Shown here: positions 1 to 8,073 of the stretch, in pieces | Numbering within the stretch: the first letter of the stretch is position 1 | Layout: each line of letters starts with the position of its first letter | Assembly: GCA_034696485.1 (NCBI GenBank) | Contig: JAQIWT010001368.1 | Location: 1-11,074, forward strand | Direction: 5' to 3' | DNA from: Isohypsibius dastychi | Taxonomy: Eukaryota > Tardigrada > Eutardigrada > Parachela > Isohypsibiidae | DNA: 11,074 nucleotides | The notes under the pieces: model-generated | Databases searched by the model: none | What the model was told of the DNA's origin: nothing | Seen by the model: only the letters and a program-made list of their open reading frames with translations | Program-made: the position numbers and the translations under genes

Positions 1-335
1 GGCTAACCTTACAGTTCCTGCTAACCTTACATTCTAAAATGAAACGAGCGTGTCAGGTTAGGAGGAATCGGAGAGTAATAGTCATTTTTGCGGAAGTCCT
101 CGGTCTGTCGGACTAATTATAGCTCTAATCATGACGAATGCTTCATCCGTAATGGAGGATTAATCAATTGGGCTGTAATTTCAAAATTATTTTGTTTCCT
201 GCAACTTATGGCAATTTCAAAGATGATCAAACCTACAACTTAGTAACCTCTCTAGTTGTGTAGCATGCTTTATGAAGGAAATGTTCTAAGCATAATCGTT
301 TCGATATTTAGCTAAGCCAGGTCAAAACAGCTCCC
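1..335. other. Left flank: 3' UTR/downstream region of CYB5D1
   Basis: This stretch follows the CYB5D1 stop codon in the direction of transcription (minus strand). No open frame of interest and no canonical AATAAA was found on the minus strand; CATAAA near 271-276 is a weak substitute. It probably holds the 3' UTR and then intergenic DNA cut by the window edge. The only structure seen is a short direct repeat at the extreme left, listed separately. Confidence 0.5.
2..30. repeat. Two direct copies of an 11-bp motif, 18-bp period
   Basis: GCTAACCTTAC occurs at 2-12 and again at 20-30, with unlike 7-bp spacers. The array may continue left beyond the window. A related GGTTAGG is at 56-62 on the plus strand. 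Two copies are too few to name a satellite or a function. Confidence 0.5.
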
Positions 336-1248
336 TCAAGCTGCAGTAAGGTCATCGTTAAAGTAAAGATGAACAACTGGAATGAACGCCTCTACGTCAA
401 CATCGTAATACTTGAGTTCTTCGTCGTCATCCACTATACCGTTTTCTTCGAGCGTCTTACCCATATCCAAGACACGGCCTTCAAACTTCCATGTGTATCC
501 GCCGGCATGTCGGTTGCGCCCAAGGTAACGAAACAGAATTTCGTTCATTTTCTCCTCAGTACAAACCTAAAACACCCAACTAATTGCCTAGAAGATTTCA
601 TTTGTGGTGGCGTACTTCAACCAAGTCAGGGCGCGCGTGAACTGGCTCTGAGCAGAAAATCATGTTAACAATATGAAGTCTCCTCATTTTGCTGGTGATT
701 TTTCCGACGTCGCGTGATGCCTGGCTCCACCAATCGCTCGGTAGGTATCCACTTTTTATCGTTGCATATCCAGTCACGGGTGCGTGAGGTAACACGCCCG
801 GGATAAGTCCCTGTGGGGCGAAATTATTCACCTGTCTGAAAGATCATTGAAAATATTCGACAGGCTGGAGTATTAAGTCATGTTCATGCACTCAGACTCA
901 CCCACCATGTTCGAGGTTGATGCACTGCTTCAAGGCAAATGGATGCTTATTTTGAAACCAGTGGGTGATGTCTTGCCCTGAGAATCTTGATACATTGGCT
1001 CGGGGTCTCAGCTCTTCAGGGGTTAGCTGTTGACCCGTGTTGTCTGTCAAATCGGAGATACACAAGACGTTAGATTTGACTGTGACCCAAGTGTCCGCCG
1101 TCGTGTTATGTTGGGACACTTCATCTTTGGTGTAGTATTTCGATCGCTTGATATTGCCAACTTTGGTCAAGTAAGAAGGAATGAAAGTATGGGGAAGCAC
1201 AGGAGCTAATCCTGCAAGGACAGTTTGATGCTCCACTGCTTCCGCCAT
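336..1248 (-). CDS. CYB5D1: Cytochrome b5 domain-containing protein 1 (CYB5D1), three exons
   Basis: Exons on the minus strand are 1248-902, 835-616 and 566-336, giving 798 nt and 265 aa; the human protein is about 228 aa. The introns (66 and 49 nt) have borders gtgagt..ttcag and gtacgc..tttag, and both splice phases fit. The ATG is in strong context (A at -3, G at +4). Recognised blocks: a cytochrome b5-like N-terminal half (YYTKDEVSQHN near residue 38, then GQDITHWF with His96 as likely axial heme ligand); RLHIVNM in the middle; and a C-terminal half, GGYTWKFEGRVLDM, TLEENGI and HLYFNDDLT, matching the family almost word for word. The classic HPGG heme motif is absent, as in this family generally. 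CYB5D1 is known as a ciliary, axoneme-associated heme protein needed for normal beating. The extra ~20 N-terminal residues are lineage-specific. One internal stretch (about 730-780) aligns poorly; see findings. Confidence 0.9.
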
Positions 1249-1772
1249 AGTACTATCTCATGAGTAACAAACTGAAGCAGGTCCAGAAACTCTTGACCTT
1301 TCGAGCGAGTCGTAAATATTCGTGTTTCTGGGGAACTTGGTTCTTGATGTAGGTTTTGAAAACCAAAGCCGGTTTTTAACGGATGAGTATTGCAGCTTGA
1401 TGTGGTAGATATCAAACGATCATAATGTACCGTAAGGATGACTTTCAGGTACATATGGCATCACATGTGAAACAAAGTTTTGTTATCGAGCGAAAAGGGT
1501 GGAGGGCAAAATCAGACTTGGTGATTAGACTACAGTAACACGAAAAGAATGGCAACAAATCTGAACTGAGCAGTAGGCCAAAAGGAAACAAAACTCAACA
1601 AGTTATTGAAAACAAAGCACAATCAATGCAAAATAGGAACTAACTTGGAGTAAATCACAACCAAACCGGCCAAACGAAGATATTCTCAACAGAAAAAGGT
1701 AGTTCAACAAAAACTTAATCCATTCAAATACCATTCAAATCAACGTGAAGCAATGTCAAGATTTCTTGATCA
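1249..1772 (-). other. Leader/intergenic region between coiled-coil gene and CYB5D1
   Basis: This holds the 3' end of the coiled-coil gene and the promoter and leader of CYB5D1. A splice-acceptor-like ctgcttcag ends about 23 nt before the CYB5D1 ATG, so an upstream cis intron or trans-splicing is possible. An ATG at 1454 opens an 83-codon frame (82 aa plus stop) that ends at 1206, overlapping the CYB5D1 start in another frame. No AATAAA was seen on the minus strand. The rest is AT-rich without visible coding signal. Confidence 0.45.
1720..1740. repeat. 11-bp tandem duplication
   Basis: CCATTCAAAT appears at 1720-1729 and 1731-1740, separated by one base. It lies downstream of the coiled-coil gene. 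It is a minor local duplication with no assigned role. Confidence 0.5.
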
Positions 1773-4700
1773 TCAGTTACCTCGACAATTTCCTAGAAAA
1801 GACAACTTGATCCTGCTATTTATACAAGATAGTTCATAAAGCTTCACCTTCGCTGAAGGACGATGATCCTCCAGAATAATCTGAGCTTCCGCAATTTCGT
1901 TCTGGAGCTCCTGCAAAAAACGTTTCAACAAACCAGAACCAAAGCAAATTTATGCCAGTGCCTTGTATTTCTTTGTAAGTGTGCCAAATTCCTCTTTCAA
2001 CCCTTCCACCGTTTCAGGATACTTCGTTCTACCCTGCATCATCCTGCGTAAATTTCGATCACTTTTTCTCAAGCTTTGTCCAAGCTTATCCATCTGATTC
2101 ATCTGGAAACATCAAAGATTTCTCAAAAACAAGAACAAAATACTGCACGCTTGGAGTTCAATACTTTCAAGGAGAGAGCAATCCATAATTCATTCCGTCC
2201 GTGGTCCGACTCACTCCCAGTCCGCTTAGTTATTGTAGTCCGCTGACTTTTCAACTTTTAAACAAAAACATGAACAGCAAACGACCACAAGGTAAACACG
2301 AACACTGAACTATTAACCTTGTAGCTTTGGTTGATCGTGGAGAACGCATCCTTCCACTGCCTCTCAGAAGTCACAGTCAACCTGGCGCAGTTTTCATAAG
2401 ACTTTTGAAGATCCTCCTCGAGTTTTTTTCTCCGCTTCTTTTCATCCTTCAGCATAAGTTTCAACTCATCAACCGAACCATCGTCGTACGATATCGATGT
2501 GTTTCCCAAAACTGATTCTTTACACTGCGAACAATACAGTACATCCGATTCAAAAGTAAAGTCACCAACACTGACGGTCGATTTACCTGTTCTTCCTTCC
2601 GCGAAAATGATTTTTCCGATGATCGAGACTTACATCGATTCGATGGAACCTGACGGACACGCGAATCTTCACTCGGAGACAGCGGTGTCCAGCTAAACTC
2701 CCCACACTGATCCCGGGACAAACTGTGTTCCGGTTTCGGAATGACCAAGGGGGTCGAACTTGCGAATGGTCGATCTGCCATCAGCTTACTGCCAGCATGA
2801 TGACTAAGAGGGGTCGCTGGGATCGGACTTAGTTGGGCATGGAAGTTACCAAAACCAGAGAGAAGTGGACCAGCTGATTCTGGAACAAGAAAATGTGTAA
2901 AATAAACATATTCTGGAATTGACGGTCGTCTCACGGTTTCCATTTTCATGCAGACCTCCCAGCCGGCCGATGGATACGGTCTTCTCTAAATCCTTCACCT
3001 TAGTGTCAAGTTCCGCACTCGCGATTTCCATAGTTCGGCATTTCTCTTCGAGTCGTGAGTTCTTCTGCTTGTAATCTTCACTTAATCTTCTCCAAACTAA
3101 CAGCTCCAGTCGACAATCCTCCAGCCGGCGCACGGACATTCCCAACCGCAGAATATTCTTCTGATAGTAAGCAATCTCCGTGTCAGTCTCTCGAAGAGCA
3201 GCTGAATACTTCATCACACTGTTAGAGAGAAACGAAATCTGGTCCTGATATTCACGTAGCCTTTCCATCAAAATTTCCGTATTGTTTGCATTCTCTTCAC
3301 ATTTCTGACAGGAACCGTTCCGCGAAGTTTCTTCCATCGCGGCTCCATTCAAAATAAAGTCCTCCCTTTCGAGGTCAGGTTTTTCTTCCTCTGTCCGTAT
3401 TCCTGCTGATCCGGTGATTTTCGCCAATAATTCCTCGCATTCTTTGGTATGCTGAACTGTCATCACAGCAATCTGGTTCATGAGGTCATCTTTCAATTGC
3501 TCTGAAACGCTCAGCTGTTGGCTCAAATCTCGAATATTTTCCAAGGATGCCTCCGAAAGCAGTTTGTCCTCCAAATTCGAAATTCTCTCATTCAACGACT
3601 TTTCGATTTCAGATGACCGAATTTCCAGCTCGTGGTACTTTTCGGTAATCTGATGGCAAGAATCTTCACTCTTCTTTAGATTGGATTCGGATTCTTCCAG
3701 GCGTTCTTCCATTTCGTTCTCAAGTTGTGAACTCTCAAATTTAGACTTCCATTCTTTTTCAGATTCCGCGAAATTATCCACCAGACTTCGGCACCGAAGC
3801 ACTTCGATCGACCGTTCTTCTCGCGCAGCTTCCAGAAGCTCCTTCAGTTCGACGTTTTCAGAAATTAGACCATCCTTCGACGCTCTCGCTGTTTCCAGTT
3901 GCTCCAAAATGGAGGTGTGCTCATCAACGGTAATCGAGTTCTGCAAGTCAGAGCGGAGCTGTGTAATGACTTGTTCTCTGATTAAGATATCTTCCTGCAC
4001 TTTGGTTAAACTTTCCTGAACTTCCGACAAACAGCTGGTCAACGCGGAATTCTGAAGCAGCACCTCTGCAAGTTGAGTTTCTAGATGACTTATTCCGGAC
4101 TTGGATTCCGCGGCTGATTGCTCGAAATCAGCCGTAAAGTCGGCGATGGCCGAAGCATATTCAGCGTCTTTTTCGAGTAACTGGAGTTCAAGTTGTTGAC
4201 TCTGTGATTTTGCGGAATTCAGTTGGGCCACCAGATCCGAATTTCTGACTTCCGCCTAAAAAGTAAATATGGAAACGTCTAGCAGATCGTTAGATATGCA
4301 CACACACCTCTTCCAGTTCATCTTCCAACCGATCAACAACCGCATCCTTTTCCTTTAATGTAACCTCTAGCTCCGAGTATTTTCCACTCCATTCTTCAAC
4401 ATCTGCTGCCAACTTCCGTCTACCGCTCTCCGCTTCTGTTCTTTCAGTTTCGATATTTGCCGATAATTCGTTCAACTTTCTTTCGAGCTCGTTTTTTGCT
4501 TCCACATCGCTTTCCACACAGATTTTCAGCTTCTTTATCTCTTCGTCGGAAGACTCTCTCAACGCACGAAGATTCTCATTCTCGGATATTAAATCAGAAG
4601 TAGTTTTTTCAAATGCGACGCCCAACAGTTCCAGCGTACGGATTTTCTGTCGGTCCAGAATATGTGTCGTCTTCAGCTCGTCCATTTCGTCGCGTTGAGC

Positions 4701-7417
4701 CGAGATCCCTTCCTTCAGGGATCCAACAATATTTTCCAAATTTCCAATCCGTTCAGTGGAGAATTCTGCTTTCTTTTCCAGGGCTTCAGACCATTTCTCC
4801 ACATTCTTCTCGAACAGATGCGAAGACTCTGAGGTGAGTTGAACTGCTCTAAAGATCTGAAGTGCAGACTGCTGAATGCGTGTTTGAAGAGCATCTTTGA
4901 TTTGCTCCGAATCTTGAAGTTTGCTCGAGTAGAAGTCGATTTCTTCCATTTTCAACTTTCGAAAATCCGTAAGCTGAGCATCCATTCCGGTTATTTTGGC
5001 GGATAGGATGGAATTATGCTGCATCAGATCGGCGTTGGTGGATTCGGCAATCAGCAAATCATCCTAGAAACAGAAGCCCCACGTTATAAAACAGGTGAGC
5101 ATGAGATGTATATGGAAACCTCAGCTGGCTCAAATATAGTACAACACTATCTCATATCGAGTCACCAAACCTTTTCGGTGAAAAAAAAAATGACGGCGCA
5201 CTTTCTACCAGATAATAAAGAGCAAGCGCCCGCTGCATCCATTCCGAACAGTGATAAGTCGCGGATCAAAAATCTCTCCTTGCCCTAAGAGAGTCCCTTC
5301 ACAAACGGTGGTGTCACCCTTCACTCATAAAGAAAGAGCGGCGGGCTACATCATGGTGCATATTCCCGCATTCAACATCGAAAAGCAGTGATCAAGCTGA
5401 ATGGTCAGTAGGCCAACCGCCAACCGCCAACCCAAGGGGCTGGAAAAAATCCGATAGTTCCATTACTGAGAAGTGATTTCACGAAAGAATTAACTGTCAA
5501 AATGTCATCCTTTGTTCTCGCGTAAGGGCGAAACATTCTGGGATCATATGGGGACACGAGCATTTCTTAAAAAGGTATTCCTAATGATATTTTCTTCAGC
5601 AAATAAAACGAAGGGGGGGGGGGGGGGGTTATTGTATGCTAAGCCGTAGATGGGCAAAAAGAAATCCGCTTCTCATTAAACCGAATGTTTGGGGATATTT
5701 AGAGTGATGCTGACTGCCTGATGAACGCAACAACCGTTTTAGAAAACTACAAAACTGCACCTTCAACCTTTCAGCTTCTTTTTCAGCAAATCTGAACTTT
5801 TTATCCAATTCCTCCACCTTGTGACGATCTTTTTCGAAGCCAACAATTTCTTCTTTGAGAGAATCCAACATTTCAGCTAACTGTTCCTTTTCTGACTCCA
5901 CCTTATGAAGTTCTGCCAATAAAGCTATCCGATCAGCTTGTGTGTCCTCTCCATCCTGTCGCAGTTCAACTTCGTTCTTCAATTCCACACATATCTCCTC
6001 CAACGCCAGACATTTCTCTTCCAATCCATTTTGTTTCTCAGAAATTCTCCCGACGGTTGCGACAATTTCTATACAATAACTCTCATCAGCCTCCGCTTTT
6101 TCCACCCGAGCTCGACACTGACTCCGGAGCTCCTCCACAATTCTGGACATCTCTTGCTTTTCTCTTGAAAATTTCTTCTGCAGATCTTGGATTTTAGACT
6201 TGAAATTCAGCCGTTCGTTTTCCCATTCTTCGAAACCTGTTTGGCTGGCTTGCAGTTCGGAGCGATATCCTTCTATCAGCGTGTTTTTCTCTTGAATTTC
6301 CACCATGGCCGATTCGAGTTTTACGCTCAGATCTTGATGAGACTCACAGTCACAACCGGAAGTCGTTGATACCGAATTGAGAACAGATGTTCCTGACGTT
6401 AATTCAACTTGTCGACTAGACTGAATTTCCTTCAGCTCCTCGTTTTCTCTTTCTGCGATTTCTAAAGTTGACTTCAGTTGAGCAATCTGATCGATGAGAT
6501 CCTGGCGTTCTTTCCGGGCGAGCTCATCCATTGCATGAAATTTAGATTCGACAGTTCGTTCTGACACCCGTAATCGACTGGATATGCATTCCATGCTGGT
6601 AACATCACCGGAAGTAACGCTGGATGTCATGGACTCTGTCTGAATCAACACAGAATGACAGGAGCGCTCATCGATGGAGGAGTGGGATGATGAGGACGGA
6701 TGTGCTTCTGATAATGGTTCTTCTTCATCACTGTCTGAAAAGAGTAACTGAATTAGAAACCAACTATCGTATAACCAAAACACAATTTAAGAAAATAATA
6801 CAACGAAGACTTGAAAAACATTTCGTCGTCAGATGTTTCATGAAAAAGCTGGAGACGTTTCCAAATATCGATACCACAAATGCAATTGAATATTTTTGGG
6901 GTATGAGTCAAGAGCCTAGATTAGAATAATTCAGAAAATCAACGTCTGGGACGAGGCAGCAACGGTAATCATCATTCCGAAAAAGAGAATTTCACTTCCG
7001 GTGGATAAAATTTCATCGAGAAAGTAAACACCAGACTGATCGATGTAAAAACGTGAAACAAAATCACTTGTCATGGTTCTCGACGCGCGACCAAACCCAA
7101 ACGACATTTTTAACTGAAAAATATCCAGAACGAACCTTCGAATCAATCAATAGAAGTTCTCGTTCGAGATAATTTCTGCAATAAAGTCAAACTCACTCAC
7201 TCACATTCAGTAGTTTCGCTCTGATCAAAGATTGCAAATTTTTCCTGGAGAAATTCGCAGACATCTCGGAAAACATTAGCATGAGGATGCCCTGCAACAA
7301 AAGCGAAGTGGCTTGAAGGAGACGAGAACAGGATGCCGTTCAGTGTTATGGGCGATACCTTCACGTACCTTCAGAATGTGAGTTCAATGAAACATCGAAC
7401 GAGTCCTGAGAATCCAT
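1773..7417 (-). CDS. Long coiled-coil protein, at least ~1338 aa, 10-11 exons, family not recognised
   Basis: Assembled from phase-compatible minus-strand exons: 7417-7369, 7291-7201, 7135-6996, 6734-5761, 5063-4308, 4255-2956, 2879-2587, 2524-2318, 2102-1962, 1910-1848, and perhaps 1792-1781. The ATG at 7417 has G at +4. The first splice (GAAG|gtacgt to ttgttgcag) is strong. Residues 1-93 are a non-coiled head. Then come an acidic and Ser-rich patch (SDEEEP, SSSSHSS), a Glu/Lys/Leu/Ser-rich coiled coil at about residues 150-1100 with a CQKC at about 986, a Ser/Pro linker (about 1104-1200) with SPIPATPLS and TPLSPSED, and a second coil (about 1215-1340). There is no motor, kinase, GRIP or membrane segment that I can see. 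The architecture fits a scaffold such as a golgin or a centrosome/basal-body protein, but no family motif was recognised. Weak points are the acceptor of exon 3, the non-consensus donor at 6995, and the C-terminus. If exon 10 reads on, the stop is at 1775-1773. Confidence 0.75.
1781..1792 (-). other. Candidate 12-nt microexon of the coiled-coil gene
   Basis: On the minus strand, tcttttctag is followed by 12 bases (encoding EIVE) and then gtaact. The flanking intron back to the exon ending at 1848 (donor gtgaag) would be 55 nt, like its neighbours. The phase is zero on both sides and the residues suit a coiled coil. The next exon was not found, so this remains a candidate; read-through to a stop at 1773 is the simpler alternative. 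Confidence 0.35.
1911..1961 (-). other. Candidate 51-nt GC-AG intron in the coiled-coil gene
   Basis: The exon 2102-1962 ends ..KKYK and the next frame reads ELQNEIAEAQII, both clearly coiled-coil in character and both phase zero. The boundary is AAG|GCACTG, a GC donor, with a good acceptor (cgttttttgcag). No GT donor that joins these frames was found between the exon and its in-frame TAA at 1952-1950. Alternatively the protein ends at that TAA. Confidence 0.5.
5412..5432. repeat. GCCAACC x3 tandem repeat
   Basis: Three perfect head-to-tail copies of the 7-bp unit GCCAACC lie inside the long intron of the coiled-coil gene. This is a simple-sequence repeat with no evident function. Confidence 0.8.
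5613..5628. repeat. G16 homopolymer (C16 in the transcript)
   Basis: An uninterrupted run of 16 G on the plus strand sits in the 697-nt intron. On the transcribed strand's RNA it is a poly-C run. The length is likely polymorphic or error-prone in sequencing. Confidence 0.9.
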
Positions 7418-8073
7418 TGCAGCAGCCAGCAGTCTTCCTGGTTGTAACACAGATCATGTACAGATCAGAAACTTGCATTTGACAGCGATGAATTAGATTT
7501 GTTTGTGAGATCGAAAACTGGAAAAGTTGCGAATATCGAAATCGACGCAATGCGAAAGCTGCGTATGGAGCCTACCCATACAGTTGCCCGCCCCTTGAGG
7601 CCCAACCTCGATCCATGGGTGAGGCTTTGCGCGATAACTCCGCTATATGGCTACCAGTGACCAGTAACGTTCAGCTCAGCTGTTGATCCAATCGAGCAAC
7701 TGAAAATTGCTGGCTTCATGGCCATACAACTGCTCCAGGATTCACGTTAGTAGCTGGCTCTCACCTGTCAGGGCCCTTCCGGGTGAGTTGTACTGTGTTT
7801 TGACAAACGAAGGTGGTTTCACCATGTTTTTTTTTCTGTCATATAGGGTCACCTTGTCGAATGTATGCCTGCAAGCTCAGTAAATCTTCCGACACAGGAT
7901 TCTCCGCGATCCTGCATGGGTATAGCCTTAAGTTTGGCTGTCATTTTCAGACTATGCTCAAGATTTGGAAGAAAAGACCCGTTTTCGTATTTCTGTCTTT
8001 ATGTTTTTAGCTAATAACATCACATTCCGACACGCTCAGTTCCAAACAAGACTGACTGCTGGCATTATAATCT
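7418..8073. other. Intergenic region between FAM227 gene and coiled-coil gene
   Basis: This 656-nt stretch lies between the FAM227 stop and the coiled-coil ATG. It should hold the FAM227 3' UTR and polyadenylation site (only CATAAA/ATAAAG variants were seen, near 7999-8005 on the minus strand) and the coiled-coil promoter. A plus-strand open frame at 7813-8010 has no recognisable protein features and is treated as chance. No tRNA or mobile element was recognised. One short inverted repeat is listed separately. Confidence 0.5.
7563..7581. repeat. Short perfect inverted repeat (6-bp stem, 7-nt loop)
   Basis: GTATGG at 7563-7568 pairs with CCATAC at 7576-7581 across a 7-base loop. It lies upstream of the coiled-coil gene. 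It could form a small hairpin or be a dyad binding site, but it may also be chance. Confidence 0.4.

Larger units (their letters stand above)
5064..5760 (-). other. Unusually long intron (697 nt) of the coiled-coil gene
   Basis: The donor is TTGAAG|gtgcag at 5760 and the acceptor ttctgtttctag ends at 5064; the phase is zero on both sides. It is about ten times longer than most introns here. It contains the G16 tract and a 7-bp tandem repeat. Open frames inside it (for example plus-strand 5016-5288, partly over the exon) show no recognisable protein. No terminal inverted repeats or transposase remnant were seen. Confidence 0.7.

Noticed and set aside
2-62. Telomere-like GGTTAG repeats at the left edge
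   Set aside because: Only three degenerate, irregularly spaced occurrences; not a tandem telomeric array.
369-668. Plus-strand open frame of 99 codons
   Set aside because: It lies antisense to the well-supported CYB5D1 exons and has no recognisable features; a shadow of the real gene.
3681-4019. Plus-strand Ser-rich open frame of 112 codons
   Set aside because: Antisense to the Glu/Lys-rich coiled-coil exon; Ser/Phe-rich shadows are what GAA/GAG/TCC codons give on the other strand.
7114-7135. A 22-nt intron (gttcgt..ttttcag)
   Set aside because: Phases fit, but it is far below the usual spliceosomal minimum; a 65-nt intron explains the frame without it. Kept only as an alternative in findings.
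7563-7790. Possible tRNA or small RNA suggested by hairpins and CCTCGATCC-like bases
   Set aside because: No matching A box at the right distance, no acceptor stem and no cloverleaf could be drawn.
7813-8010. Plus-strand open frame in the intergenic region
   Set aside because: 65 codons with no family motif, biased to Cys/Phe from T-rich DNA, no splice or context support.
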